Shown in pieces: positions 25,127 through 34,406 of a stretch of 59,687 nucleotides of DNA. This DNA comes from Candidatus Auribacter fodinae (GTDB lineage: Bacteria > Auribacterota > Auribacteria > Auribacterales > Auribacteraceae). The DNA is taken from assembly GCA_003599815.1 (NCBI GenBank), contig QZJZ01000082.1, positions 1 through 59,687 on the forward strand. The letters are read 5' to 3'. Each line of letters begins with the position of its first letter. The stretch's first letter is position 1. The notes under the pieces are model-generated. The model did not search any database. It saw only the letters and a list, made by a program, of their open reading frames with translations, and was not told the origin of the DNA. A program made the translations under genes and the position numbers.

Positions 25127-27136
25127 ATGAAATTATTTTATGCTATACTTATCACCGCATTTATTTTTAGCCAAAACATATATGCGCAAGACACTTCTGC
25201 CACTAATGCCGCAGAACCTGACAACGAATCCACGCTGTCAGCCGCTCAACAAAAACGAAACGAAATAATAGTTGTGGCTGAACGCCTGCAAACCCCGTAC
25301 AAAGAAATTGGCAGTTCGGTAACTGCATTTAACTCAACGGAAATAGAAAACGCCAAAAAAAATAATATGGCTGACCTGCTCCGGCAGGTGCCCGGCGTAA
25401 CCGTAGCCCGAACCGGAATTCCCGGCGGCACCACATCGGTATTCATCCGCGGCGCTGAATCCGACCATACACTGGTACTGCTGGACGGCATAGAGCTTAA
25501 CGACCCGAGCAACCCTGTACGCAGTTTTGATTTCGGACAATTTGACATGACCAATATCGAACAGGTCGAAGTCCTGCGCGGTTCACAGAGCACACTGTAC
25601 GGCTCGGACGCCATAGGCGGCGTCATAAACCTGCGCACAAAAAAAGGGTCAGGCAAACCGGAATTTTTTGTTTCATCCGAAATGGGCTCATTTGAAACAT
25701 TCAGGGAAGAAGCCGGCGCAGCAGGCGGGACTGACCTTGTCAACTACTCGTTCGGCATATCACACACCTATTCAGACGGTTTTACCTCTGCATCCCACAA
25801 CCTCGGCAACAGGGAAAAAGATGATTACCAGAACATGACCGTCTCATCCAGAATCGGAATCACTCCGGCGGAAAATTTTGAACTGTCGACAATTATCCGG
25901 TATGTGGATTCAGAAATCGAAATCGACGACGCTGACCCGACAGACGATCCGAACAATATATCAAACATAGAAAAATTGTTCCTGCGCAGTCAGGCGGAAT
26001 GGATGGTCATAGACGATTTCTACGAACAGGTATTCGGGTTTTCCATATCGGAATACAACCGCAACACCAACGACAACCCTGACGACATAGACCCTTATTT
26101 TACCCGCAGTTACGCTGATGGTAAATGGTATCAGTTCGATTACCAGCATAACCTGTATTTCCCTGAATTCAACATCTGCAATATCGGTATCGAAAATATA
26201 CTTTCCTGCGGAATCGAATTTGAAAAAGAACGAGCCGAAACATCGTACAAGTCCAGTTCCATGTGGGGGCTTTACGAGTCGTATGCGCCGGAACGAACCG
26301 CCAATACGTGGAGTTTCTTCATTCAGGACAAACTCTCGTTTTCCAAGATGTTCTACACAACATTCGGCGCACGGTGGGATCAGCATTCACTGTTTGGCAC
26401 AAACGCTACTGCACGCGTTGTGCCCACTATCTGGATAGAACAAACCGGAACAAAACTGAAATCATCATGGAGCACCGGTTTCAAGGCGCCGACCATCGCA
26501 GAACTGTACGGATCCGGCGGCAACCCTGATCTCAACCCTGAAGAAAGCGAATCATGGGAAATCGGGTTCGAGCAGTACCTTTTCACCGATCGAATCCTGT
26601 GCGGGATGACCTACTTTCAGAATGACTACGATGACCTCATTACCTCGGTTCTGGTAGACCCGATGTTTTTTATATTCGGCAACAGGAATGTGGAACAGGC
26701 TGAATCAAACGGACTGGAAATGTTCTGTAACGTGTACCCGACAGAAAACCTCTCGCTGGGAGTCAATTATACCTATTTGCAGACAAAACACCTGAGTGAT
26801 ACCGATTCGCTCGATGACCGTACGGTGTTCCTGCGCCGCCCGAAGAACAGTGTCAGCATAACTGCGAACTACTCATTTTGCAATAAGCGTGGTAACATAT
26901 ATACTGAACTGCTGTATGTCGGCGGAAGAGAAGACAAAAATTTTAATGTCTGGCCGGTAGAACGAACCCGGCTGGAAGGATATACGCTAATCAACATGGC
27001 CGCCAAGTTCGCGGTAACCGACAACATTGAGATTTTCGGCAGAATGCACAATATACTGGACGATTCATACGAGGAAGTGTTTAACTACGATACCCAGCGT
27101 TTTTCGCTGTTCGGCGGAGTTAAACTGAAAATTTAA
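25127..27136 (+). CDS. btuB: TonB-dependent outer-membrane cobalamin receptor
   Basis: This 669-residue receptor imports corrinoids across the outer membrane. ATG 25127 is chosen because it follows GGAG by 6 bases, gives a clean signal peptide (MKLFYAILITAFIFSQ, cleavage near IYA-Q), and avoids translating the riboswitch. A TonB box (NEIIVVAER, near residue 45) is followed by the plug (about 55-165, with LLRQVPGVTVARTG, GTTSVFIRGAESDHT and VEVLRGSQSTLYGSDAIGG). A 22-strand-type barrel follows. The C-terminus (FSLFGGVKLKI) ends in Ile, not the usual Phe. The riboswitches and the btuFDC genes set the substrate. Confidence 0.95.
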   Translation: MKLFYAILITAFIFSQNIYAQDTSATNAAEPDNESTLSAAQQKRNEIIVVAERLQTPYKEIGSSVTAFNSTEIENAKKNNMADLLRQVPGVTVARTGIPGGTTSVFIRGAESDHTLVLLDGIELNDPSNPVRSFDFGQFDMTNIEQVEVLRGSQSTLYGSDAIGGVINLRTKKGSGKPEFFVSSEMGSFETFREEAGAAGGTDLVNYSFGISHTYSDGFTSASHNLGNREKDDYQNMTVSSRIGITPAENFELSTIIRYVDSEIEIDDADPTDDPNNISNIEKLFLRSQAEWMVIDDFYEQVFGFSISEYNRNTNDNPDDIDPYFTRSYADGKWYQFDYQHNLYFPEFNICNIGIENILSCGIEFEKERAETSYKSSSMWGLYESYAPERTANTWSFFIQDKLSFSKMFYTTFGARWDQHSLFGTNATARVVPTIWIEQTGTKLKSSWSTGFKAPTIAELYGSGGNPDLNPEESESWEIGFEQYLFTDRILCGMTYFQNDYDDLITSVLVDPMFFIFGNRNVEQAESNGLEMFCNVYPTENLSLGVNYTYLQTKHLSDTDSLDDRTVFLRRPKNSVSITANYSFCNKRGNIYTELLYVGGREDKNFNVWPVERTRLEGYTLINMAAKFAVTDNIEIFGRMHNILDDSYEEVFNYDTQRFSLFGGVKLKI

Positions 27137-27143
27137 GCCCGAT

Positions 27144-27171
27144 GCGGGGCGGGCAGAACAGTCCCTCCCCG
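27144..27171 (+). other. Intergenic hairpin between btuB and tonB
   Basis: GCGGGG pairs with CCCCGC around a 16-base spacer in the 57-base gap between btuB and tonB. There is no T-run. It may lower or stabilise downstream expression within the operon. Confidence 0.35.
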
Positions 27172-27193
27172 CTCAGCTTCAAAGGATTAAAAT

Positions 27194-28099
27194 ATGCTGT
27201 TTTTTCTGAAACAATACAGGATGTATCTGGCGCCATTCGCCATATCATGCACCGTTCATTACGGGGTCATGACTATGGGATCCGGTTTCAATAGCGCTCC
27301 GGCAGATATCCATCTTGACCACGGAAACTCAGCTCTCAGCATAAAACTGGTACAATCCGCGCCATCCGCTACGGCGCATAAAGGGTCAATAGAGGAAAAG
27401 ACGCTCGATAATCCACAGGATATTGAACGTGCCCAGGCAAATGCGGCGCATGCCGAACAGCATACTGATATAACCGCTTCAGCGACAGCCGCAGAAGAAA
27501 AGGCGGAACCAGCCGCCAATCAGAAAGCGCATCTGGCGCTGGCGGCGGATATGATGTCAGCCGTATCGTTTCCATTTATCCGGCAGGTCAAACAGGATTC
27601 CCCTCTTCTGACGGAATCACGGGAAGAACCCAATAACGATACCAGCGCATTGCCCAAAAACGTTACTGATACAATAACGGACACACCTGAAAAAGCCGTA
27701 GCCGGACACAATGGCGAACCGGAAGATATCCAGCCCGCCGCTCAATCCGGCGGTGACGCCCCTGTTGAATCCGTCGCCTCGCCAGACCAGCAGGACGCCG
27801 ACCTGCGGGAAGAAGGCGCGGTATCTGAAGCGAAACTCAGCTCACAACTGCATCCGCGCTACCCGCGCGGCTCACGCAGGAAAGGCGAACAGGGAGCTGT
27901 AACCCTGAATATTCATGTGACAGCAGACGGTTCAGCGCAGAAAATCACGATTCTTAACTCAAGCGGGTACCAGCGCCTTGACAATGCCGCTGTTGAAGCC
28001 ATAGAAAACGCTGTTTTCTCGCCGCACACGCTTAACGGAATCGCCCGCGCATCGAATATCACGCTGACAATTCGTTTTCAACTGGACGACCCGCGATGA
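27194..28099 (+). CDS. tonB: TonB energy-transducing protein
   Basis: This 301-residue periplasm-spanning protein links the inner-membrane proton-driven motor to BtuB. A short hydrophobic anchor lies near the N-terminus (about 10-30). It is followed by a long Ala/Glu/Pro-rich disordered spacer (40-215). The TonB C-terminal domain is at 218-301: LHPRYPRGSRRKGEQGAVTL, then HVTADGSAQKITILNSSGY and LDNAAVEAIENAVFSPH. ATG 27194 follows AAAGGA. It is dedicated to the B12 operon; exbB and exbD are not in the window. Its stop overlaps the btuF start by four bases. Confidence 0.93.
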   Translation: MLFFLKQYRMYLAPFAISCTVHYGVMTMGSGFNSAPADIHLDHGNSALSIKLVQSAPSATAHKGSIEEKTLDNPQDIERAQANAAHAEQHTDITASATAAEEKAEPAANQKAHLALAADMMSAVSFPFIRQVKQDSPLLTESREEPNNDTSALPKNVTDTITDTPEKAVAGHNGEPEDIQPAAQSGGDAPVESVASPDQQDADLREEGAVSEAKLSSQLHPRYPRGSRRKGEQGAVTLNIHVTADGSAQKITILNSSGYQRLDNAAVEAIENAVFSPHTLNGIARASNITLTIRFQLDDPR

Positions 28100-29013
28100 T
28101 ACAGAAAAATTCCATCGCATGGGTACTGCTCGCCCTCTGCTTTATGCTTATCGCGCTGGGCAATATATTTATACATGAGGGGATACAAAGCTCACTGCCG
28201 CCTCCGCCGGATTTCAAAATTGTATCGCTTTCCCCTGCTCTAACGGAAATAGCCTTCCTCCTCGGACAGGGAGATAAACTCGCAGGGGTAACGCGGTTCT
28301 GTAAGTATCCGGCTGAAGCCCAATCGTTACCGCACGTCGGCGGGTTTTATGATGTCAATCTGGAAATGATCGCCCATATCAACCCGCAATATGTGCTTAT
28401 CACGACCAGCCATCACGCCCATATACCAAAGTTGAAGGAATTAAACATTCCATATGTTCAGCTGGATATAGATTCGCCGGAAAACATCATGAACTCCATA
28501 CTGACACTCGGTTCCCTGTTCGGCGTACCTGAAAAAGCGGAGGAACAAGTCAGGCTTTTACGCGAAGAAACCGAGCGGTACACGGTTCCCGTCACCGGGC
28601 TGGCCGCGCCTAAAGTATTGATTATCATAGGTAATGATGACAAAGCCGGAGATTATAATAAATGGTATGTTGTCGGCGGCGATTCGTTTTATACTCCGTT
28701 GCTGAACAGAGCGGGAGGCATTAATGTTGTCGCGGATTCACGGGCGGCATACCCTATCCTCTCGCCGGAAAACATCATTACCCTGAACCCGGACATCATA
28801 ATAGAACTGATTCCGGGTACACGAACCGCTTTCAACTCACTCGATACGATTGTCGGACGTTTTCCGTCGTTTTCCATGGTCGCCGCGGTAAAAAACAAAC
28901 GTCTTTACACGCTGGAATCGGATTTCCTGTTGATACCAGGCCCCCGGTTCAATAAAATACTCGCTACGTTCCATGACATCCTACATGACGCAAACACTGG
29001 AAACACATTATGA
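28096..29013 (+). CDS. btuF: Cobalamin ABC transporter substrate-binding protein
   Basis: This 305-residue periplasmic binding protein of the BtuF/FhuD class has an N-terminal signal anchor (residues 8-28). The conserved start of the domain is FKIVSLSPALTEIAFLLGQG, followed by GDKLAGVTRFCKYPAEA and PHVGGFYDVNLEMI. The long linking helix is near ENIMNSILTLGSLFG. The C-lobe has WYVVGGDSFYTPLLNRAGG. It has no clear lipobox, so it is probably tethered by the uncleaved helix or processed. ATGA overlaps join it to tonB and btuD. Confidence 0.93.
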   Translation: MIQKNSIAWVLLALCFMLIALGNIFIHEGIQSSLPPPPDFKIVSLSPALTEIAFLLGQGDKLAGVTRFCKYPAEAQSLPHVGGFYDVNLEMIAHINPQYVLITTSHHAHIPKLKELNIPYVQLDIDSPENIMNSILTLGSLFGVPEKAEEQVRLLREETERYTVPVTGLAAPKVLIIIGNDDKAGDYNKWYVVGGDSFYTPLLNRAGGINVVADSRAAYPILSPENIITLNPDIIIELIPGTRTAFNSLDTIVGRFPSFSMVAAVKNKRLYTLESDFLLIPGPRFNKILATFHDILHDANTGNTL

Positions 29014-29789
29014 CAGAACCAGCCCTGCGGTGCGAATCAATCTCATACAGTATTAAAGACAGCGATCTGCTGAGTAATGTATCGTTCTCGGTTCAACCCG
29101 GTGAATTTGTGAGTATTATCGGCCCGAACGGCGCGGGCAAAACCACCCTTCTGCGATGCATAATGCGCATTCTCAAGAATACCGGCGGCTCAATTTATAT
29201 ACATGGTAAAGATACAAAACTCATGTCACAACGGGCGCTTGCCCGGCAGGCGGCATATATACCCCAGTCCGCGCGGTTTGAGTATCCGTATTCCGTAGAA
29301 GAATTTGTCGCTATGGGACGGTACCCGTACCTGACCATGTTCGAGTCTACCGATGCAAGGGGCATGGCGGTGGTGGAAGAATCTCTGCATCTGACGGGAA
29401 CAGCGTCACTGCGTTCTCACTATATACCAACGCTCAGCGGAGGCGAAACGCAAAAAGTCATGCTGGCAGGCGCGCTGGCGCAGTCGCCATCCATACTCCT
29501 GCTTGACGAAGTGACATCGCATCTTGACCCAAAATGCGAATTTGAACTGATTTCCACGCTCGACAAGATCAGGGCGGAATCATCGCTTACTATAATCTCA
29601 GTTACGCACGACATTAATTTCGCACTCCGGTTTTCAGATAAAATCCTCGCGCTGGTAAACGGAAAAAAACGATTTTTTGACAAACCGGCTTTGCTTGATG
29701 AAGACCGGTTACACGACATATACAACGCTGATTTCGATTCGTTCGAGCATCCGCAATCGAAATCAAGAATGCTTTTTTTACGGTGGTGA
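29010..29789 (+). CDS. btuD: Cobalamin ABC transporter ATPase
   Basis: This 259-residue ATPase belongs to the FecCD/BtuCD transporter class. Walker A is GPNGAGKTTLL (near 36-46), the Q-loop AAYIPQSARFEYPYSVEEFV, the signature TLSGGETQKVM, Walker B LLLDEVTSHLDP and the H-loop ISVTHDINFA. The D-loop reads TSHLDPK. It overlaps btuF by four bases and abuts btuC. The signature Gln-Lys pair differs slightly from the usual LSGGERQRV, but all catalytic positions are present. Confidence 0.94.
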   Translation: MTEPALRCESISYSIKDSDLLSNVSFSVQPGEFVSIIGPNGAGKTTLLRCIMRILKNTGGSIYIHGKDTKLMSQRALARQAAYIPQSARFEYPYSVEEFVAMGRYPYLTMFESTDARGMAVVEESLHLTGTASLRSHYIPTLSGGETQKVMLAGALAQSPSILLLDEVTSHLDPKCEFELISTLDKIRAESSLTIISVTHDINFALRFSDKILALVNGKKRFFDKPALLDEDRLHDIYNADFDSFEHPQSKSRMLFLRW

Positions 29790-29791
29790 CC

Positions 29792-30802
29792 ATGATGCAC
29801 AGAAAACAAACCCTCAGAGATATTATCCTTCTGATCCTGCCGTTTATATATGTTGCGGTACTCATATACCTGCCGCTTATCGGCCCGGTACGATATCCCC
29901 TTTCGCTCTACACAACAGACGCTGACCAGTCGATAGCCGCTCACATTTTATGGCGCATCCGCCTGCCGCGCTGTGTAATGGCGTACTGCGGCGGCGCTCT
30001 GCTGGCTGTCGGCGGCATGGTGTTCCAGTCGCTGTTCAGGAATCCGCTGGCTACACCGTTTACGCTGGGAGTATCAAGCGGGTGCTCGCTTGGCGCGGCG
30101 TTATCTATCGCGGCATTACCGTATTTTTCACTGTTCGGGTTTGACAGCACCACGCTGTGCGCTTTCGGCGGCGGTATGCTGGCTACAGGGGTGGTCTATC
30201 TTCTCACCAGCCTGCGCAGAGACTTTCACAGCACATATATGCTGTTGGCAGGCATCGCGGTAACGCTCTTCTTTTCAAGCATGGTTCTGCTGATCCAGTA
30301 TACCGCTCATTTTCATTCCACGTTCCACATTTTCCGATGGCTGATCGGCGGTATAGAAACCGTCTCGGTCACTGCTATGGTGCGCATTATTCCCGTAACA
30401 CTTGTCATCCCGCTCATCATTTTTCTGTATGGAAAGGAACTCGACCTGCTCCTTGTCGGCGACGAAATCGCGGTGAGCAAAGGCATAGACATACGCACAG
30501 TGAAATTCATGTTGTTCCTGCTGGTTTCCATTATGGTCAGCTGTATTGTCGCCATATGCGGGCCTATCGCCTTTGTCGGTATGATTATACCGCACATGTG
30601 CAGGCTGATTTTCGGGCCGCGCCATCGTAAACTTACCGTTCTCAGTTTCTTATGGGGCGGTTTATTTCTCCTTTTATGCGATACCATCGCCCGAACAGTC
30701 ACCGCGCCGACTGAATTGCCGGTAGGTTTAATCACCGCGTTTCTGGGAGGCCCGTTCTTTTTATGGATACTCATTCAGTACGGTAAAACGTATCATCTCT
30801 GA
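29792..30802 (+). CDS. btuC: Cobalamin ABC transporter permease
   Basis: This permease of the FecCD family has about 336 residues and nine to ten membrane helices. It has the family motif WRIRLPRCVMAYCGGALLAVGG, GMVFQSLFRNPLATPFTLGV and GPIAFVGMIIPHMCRLIFG (cytoplasmic loop for ATPase contact). Three starts are close together: GTG 29783 overlapping the btuD stop, ATG 29792 and ATG 29795. ATG 29792 is chosen without strong ribosome-site support. It ends the B12 operon; no clear terminator follows before the MITE-like element at 30880. Confidence 0.92.
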   Translation: MMHRKQTLRDIILLILPFIYVAVLIYLPLIGPVRYPLSLYTTDADQSIAAHILWRIRLPRCVMAYCGGALLAVGGMVFQSLFRNPLATPFTLGVSSGCSLGAALSIAALPYFSLFGFDSTTLCAFGGGMLATGVVYLLTSLRRDFHSTYMLLAGIAVTLFFSSMVLLIQYTAHFHSTFHIFRWLIGGIETVSVTAMVRIIPVTLVIPLIIFLYGKELDLLLVGDEIAVSKGIDIRTVKFMLFLLVSIMVSCIVAICGPIAFVGMIIPHMCRLIFGPRHRKLTVLSFLWGGLFLLLCDTIARTVTAPTELPVGLITAFLGGPFFLWILIQYGKTYHL

Positions 30803-30879
30803 CCAGTCATTATTTTTTATATTGAGACTATTTTCATTTTCAGGTATAAAAATAGATATTTTTTCGCACCACTATGGGA

Positions 30880-31018
30880 GTGAAAAAGTCACAAATGAAT
30901 GTCATTGCGAAGCCCCGAAGGGGCTGTGGCAATCTCAGCTGTGTTCATTTTGAGATCAGCACGCCGCTAATGCTCCTCGTGATGACAGATTAAAAGAACA
31001 CATGGGAGACTTTTTCAC
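30880..31018. repeat. Dispersed palindromic (MITE-like) element, copy 2
   Basis: This copy has the best-preserved ends: GTGAAAAAGTC (30880-30890) and its exact inverse GACTTTTTCAC (31008-31018). Inside lie TGTCATTGCGA and TCGTGATGACA as a second inverted pair, and the hairpin AGCCCCGAAGGGGCT. It has no open frame. It sits between btuC and thrC. A clear target-site duplication is not evident by eye. Confidence 0.85.
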
Positions 31019-31068
31019 CAACACCAAATATAGAATTAAAGCTATTTTAGGCAAAAAAGGATGCTGTC

Positions 31069-32394
31069 ATGGGATACCACGCATGGTTTCAATGCTTTAA
31101 TGACGACTGTCAGGAAAAATACCAGCTGAACGAGATTATCTATAACTGCCGGAAATGCGGTTCGCTTCTTGAGGTGAAGCACGATATGAACGCGCTGAAA
31201 GACAAATCCCCTCAGGAATGGAAATCGCTTTTCGATTCGCGCCAGCGAACCATAGATTTTCCGTACGGCTCGTCCATCTGGGGAAAAAAGGAATGGGTGC
31301 TCCCTGAAATAGAAAACAGGAATATTGTCTCGCTATTCGAAGGGCACACAAACCTGTTCCGCGCGGAACGATTCGGCAATACCATCGGAGTAGAGGATGT
31401 CTGGGTCAAGATGTGCGGCAACAGCCACACCGGCTCGTTCAAAGACCTCGGAATGACCGTACTGGTGTCACAGGTAAAACAAATGATTTCAGAAGGCAAA
31501 CCGATTAAAGCCATCGCCTGCGCTTCAACCGGAGACACCTCGGCGGCATTGTCAGCATATTGCGCCGCGGCGGGCATACCGTCTATAGTGCTGTTGCCGA
31601 AAAACAAGGTATCTACCGCCCAGCTTGTACAGCCGCTGGCAAACGGCGCGAAAGTGTTTTCTCTGGAAACCGATTTCGACGGGTGCATGGCGCTGGTGCA
31701 GAAACTCTGCGGCGAGGAATCCATTTATCTTGCCAATTCCATGAACTCACTGCGTATTGAAGGGCAGAAAACCATCAGTGTTGAAATATGCCAGCAGTTC
31801 GGATGGGACGTGCCGGAATTCGTGATTATTCCCGGCGGAAACCTCGGCAACGTCTCCGCGCTCGGAAGCGGATTCATGATGATGAAAGAGCTCGGGCTGA
31901 TCAACCGCCTGCCGCGCATAGTGCTGGCGCAGGCGGCGCAGGCAAACCCGCTGTACTTATCGTATATAAAGAGATTTAAGGAATTTCATCCGGTTCAGGC
32001 GAAAAAGACGCTCGCAAGCGCTATCCAGATCGGCAATCCGGTCAGTGTATATAAAGCGATCAAAGCGTTACAGCAGTTTGACGGCATCGTGGAACAGGCA
32101 ACTGAGGAAGAATTAGCCAACGCCGCGGCGTTAGGCGACGTGTGCGGCATGTTCAACTGCCCGCATACCGGCGTCGCTCTCGCGGTACTGCAAAAAATGG
32201 TGAATCGCGGCATTATCAAAAAAGCGGACCGTGTTGTGGTGATATCAACCGCCCACGGGCTGAAATTCAGCGGGTTCAAAACCGCGTACCACCAGCAGGC
32301 TATCGAAGGGATAGACTGCAAATACGCCAATCTTCCCATTGAAATGCCGCCCGACCTGCACAGCGTTCTTGAGGCACTCAATAAGATCAAATAA
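31069..32394 (+). CDS. thrC: Threonine synthase
   Basis: This 441-residue pyridoxal-phosphate enzyme converts O-phosphohomoserine to threonine. The N-terminus carries a small zinc-ribbon-like part (CFNDDC near 9-14 and CRKCG near 28-32), as in some short-type threonine synthases. The cofactor lysine is in HTGSFKDLGM. The substrate/phosphate loops are in ACASTGDTSAALSAYCAAAG and PGGNLGNVSALGSG. The C-terminal part is complete (VVVISTAHGLKFSGFK). The gene stands alone between a MITE-like element and a weak terminator. Confidence 0.95.
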   Translation: MGYHAWFQCFNDDCQEKYQLNEIIYNCRKCGSLLEVKHDMNALKDKSPQEWKSLFDSRQRTIDFPYGSSIWGKKEWVLPEIENRNIVSLFEGHTNLFRAERFGNTIGVEDVWVKMCGNSHTGSFKDLGMTVLVSQVKQMISEGKPIKAIACASTGDTSAALSAYCAAAGIPSIVLLPKNKVSTAQLVQPLANGAKVFSLETDFDGCMALVQKLCGEESIYLANSMNSLRIEGQKTISVEICQQFGWDVPEFVIIPGGNLGNVSALGSGFMMMKELGLINRLPRIVLAQAAQANPLYLSYIKRFKEFHPVQAKKTLASAIQIGNPVSVYKAIKALQQFDGIVEQATEEELANAAALGDVCGMFNCPHTGVALAVLQKMVNRGIIKKADRVVVISTAHGLKFSGFKTAYHQQAIEGIDCKYANLPIEMPPDLHSVLEALNKIK

Positions 32395-32488
32395 CAATAT
32401 TTTTGCGAGAGGTATAGATTTTTTAATTTTTTTTGTAACTTTTTTTAAAGATTCTTGTTTAAATTAGAGAATATTTGTATTTTTTAAA

Positions 32489-32518
32489 CCTGCATTCCGC
32501 GAAATGCGGGTGGTTTTC
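32489..32518 (+). terminator. Probable terminator of thrC
   Basis: CCTGCATT (32489-32496) pairs with AATGCGGG (32503-32510) with one G-T pair and a six-base loop, followed by TGGTTTTC. The T-run is short, so termination may be partial. The preceding 90 bases are very AT-rich and contain nothing else that I can name. Confidence 0.45.
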
Positions 32519-32551
32519 ATTTACACTGTACGTTTAAATTGACATCAGCTC

Positions 32552-32580
32552 TTGACTTTGTTCGCAAAACGTGATATATT
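32552..32580 (+). promoter_or_regulatory. Strong sigma-70 promoter before the PEP-CTERM genes
   Basis: TTGACT (32552-32557) and TATATT (32575-32580) are separated by exactly 17 bases, a near-consensus match. It lies about 75 bases before the first PEP-CTERM gene at 32655, giving a leader of about 65-70 bases. Confidence 0.7.
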
Positions 32581-32654
32581 GGGTATATAAACGAGTATTC
32601 CATAAAAAGAAGAAGAAGAACATGCACACTAAACTGAAGTGGAGGATCATCACA

Positions 32655-33359
32655 ATGAAAAAAATTTTAGCAACACTGGCAGTTATTGCCTGCTGTGCGG
32701 CAACTGCATCGTATGGATTTATTCAGGAAGACTGGCAAAGCTATACGGCCGGGTCACAGGCAACATTCGCCACAACACCGGCAAACTGGGGCGCTCTCGG
32801 CACTGAAATGGCAGACGCATACATACTGGCAGATGCCTCAAGCCAGGGAAATTTCGTGAGAATATTCATGAAAGACGCCGCTGATCAGGTCGGCGCAATT
32901 TTCGCGACAGGTTTGATTCAAAAAACAGAGTTCAACCCGCTGATTGACATTTCTTCATGGCCGCTCGAATTCATGATGAGAAGCAATTACACCAACGCTA
33001 CAAACAAACTTCTCGCTCTGTCTATTACAGCGGAAACAATTGCTGACAGCGTAGTTCGCGGTTTTCGTACTTCCAACGCCGCGATGCAGTCAATTCCGCT
33101 GGATTCGGTAAACTGGACAAAAATGACATTCAACCCGGCCGACCTTTATGTTGACGGTGACACATCTATCGGCTGGGCAGTTCCTGATTTAACAGCGGTT
33201 CAGAAAATAGAACTGGTTGTTCTTCAGGTAAACGGCACGCTTCCTCAGGTTGATGACGGATATATTGATGTAGATTCAGTTCCGGAACCGGGTGCGATGA
33301 TTCTGTTCGGATTCGCGGGTGTACTGGGATATATCAAAAAAAGAATCGGCAAAAACTAA
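32655..33359 (+). CDS. PEP-CTERM surface protein 1
   Basis: This 234-residue exported protein starts with a signal peptide (MKKILATLAVIACCAATASY). It ends with a PEP-CTERM sorting signal: VPEPGAMILFGFAGVLG followed by the basic tail IKKRIGKN. Exosortase systems recognise this signal. The middle looks like a beta-rich domain, with EDWQSYTAGSQATF at the start. ATG 32655 is chosen because GGAGG lies 10 bases upstream; a longer frame from 32571 would destroy the signal peptide. It is related to the next gene (EDxxSYTAG in both). The exosortase itself is not in the window. Confidence 0.9.
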   Translation: MKKILATLAVIACCAATASYGFIQEDWQSYTAGSQATFATTPANWGALGTEMADAYILADASSQGNFVRIFMKDAADQVGAIFATGLIQKTEFNPLIDISSWPLEFMMRSNYTNATNKLLALSITAETIADSVVRGFRTSNAAMQSIPLDSVNWTKMTFNPADLYVDGDTSIGWAVPDLTAVQKIELVVLQVNGTLPQVDDGYIDVDSVPEPGAMILFGFAGVLGYIKKRIGKN

Positions 33360-33415
33360 AATTCTAAATATATATCCTTCTATGGCTTGATAGACTTATT
33401 GGGGAGGACTTAAAA

Positions 33416-34114
33416 ATGAAACGATTAACAGCAACATTGATTTTCTTCAGCATAGTGTGTCTTGGTTATACCGGTGCGCATGCTTTTTCGTACTTCATGG
33501 AGGACTTTGAATCATATACCGCAGGAACAGACATCGCTGATGTTTCGGTTCCGTGGAGTGTTCCAGGTGAAGAACAGGCAGGCAATATATTTGGCGGTAA
33601 CGGTCATCACTTCATCATTGATGATGGCGGTAATAACATTGCACAAATCCGGTCATGGGGACTTGCTGAGTTATCGGCTCCATCAACGTTCGCCTTTGGA
33701 TTAATCAAGGTTCCTTTGGCAACTTCCATTGATATATCCGGGGGTGGGGTATTCAGCTTTTCGATTAAGACAAACTACGCGGCATCTTATGCTTCTGTAT
33801 TAACGCCTGAGGTTATTGACAGTAATAATAACGCGTCACGCCTCGCGGATTCAGAATTGCTTACTTTGCCTTCTCTGACAGACGGCTGGATGACCTTTAA
33901 CGTAAGTCTGTACGACATGACCGCAGGCAGTGCTGATTTTACTGATATTCGTCAGTTCAATATTCTCATTCTTGAGACAGTGAACACCAATTTTGATGAT
34001 GGTGACGGACTGGTTGGCATTGACAATATCAACGTGTTTGTTCCTGAACCGTCAAGCATGATACTGCTTGGCAGTGCGGTACTGGGACTGATCAGGATAC
34101 TGAAAAGACGCTAA
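33416..34114 (+). CDS. PEP-CTERM surface protein 2
   Basis: This is a 232-residue exported protein with a signal peptide (MKRLTATLIFFSIVCLGYTG). Its C-terminal sorting signal is VPEPSSMILLGSAVLGLI, ending ILKRR. The N-terminal mature region (MEDFESYTAGTDIADVSVPW) matches the same region of the preceding protein, so the two are paralogues. GGGGAGG precedes the ATG by 10 bases. The two genes lie 56 bases apart under the strong promoter at 32552, and a strong terminator follows. Confidence 0.9.
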   Translation: MKRLTATLIFFSIVCLGYTGAHAFSYFMEDFESYTAGTDIADVSVPWSVPGEEQAGNIFGGNGHHFIIDDGGNNIAQIRSWGLAELSAPSTFAFGLIKVPLATSIDISGGGVFSFSIKTNYAASYASVLTPEVIDSNNNASRLADSELLTLPSLTDGWMTFNVSLYDMTAGSADFTDIRQFNILILETVNTNFDDGDGLVGIDNINVFVPEPSSMILLGSAVLGLIRILKRR

Positions 34115-34139
34115 TCGTTTTTGGTCTTAAAACCTACAA

Positions 34140-34172
34140 CCCGCCTGAAGAATTCTTCAGGCGGGTTTTTTA
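34140..34172 (+). terminator. Terminator of the PEP-CTERM pair
   Basis: CCCGCCTGAAGAA (34140-34152) is directly followed by its inverse TTCTTCAGGCGGG (34153-34165) and then TTTTTTATT. It lies 26 bases after the stop codon. Confidence 0.93.
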
Positions 34173-34249
34173 TTGTCCTCAACTCATCCCTTTTTTTCTT
34201 GAGATTTCCACCCGCATTGTCTATGATGAACTTAATGAATTTGGTGATT

Positions 34250-34372
34250 GGTGGAAAAGTCACAAAAAAGTGTCATTGCGAAGCCTCGAAGTGGCTGTGG
34301 CAATCTCAGATGTGTTCATTTTGAGATCACCACGTTGCTAAAGCTCCTCATGATGACATCGGCAATTTTTTC
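34250..34372. repeat. Dispersed palindromic (MITE-like) element, copy 3
   Basis: This copy shares GTGTCATTGCGAAGCC, the GAAG hairpin, GGCTGTGGCAATCTCA, GTTCATTTTGAGATCA and CTCATGATGACAT with the other two copies. Its ends are more worn: GGTGGAAAAGTC on the left and an imperfect TTTTTTCA on the right. It lies between the PEP-CTERM terminator and panE. Confidence 0.8.
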
Positions 34373-34406
34373 ATCTATCCAAATATAATTATGAGCGTGA
34401 GTTCTG

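Noticed and set aside
30157-30630. A 157-codon plus-strand frame inside btuC
   Set aside because: It overlaps a clear membrane permease in another frame, is His/Arg-rich and lacks a recognisable family.
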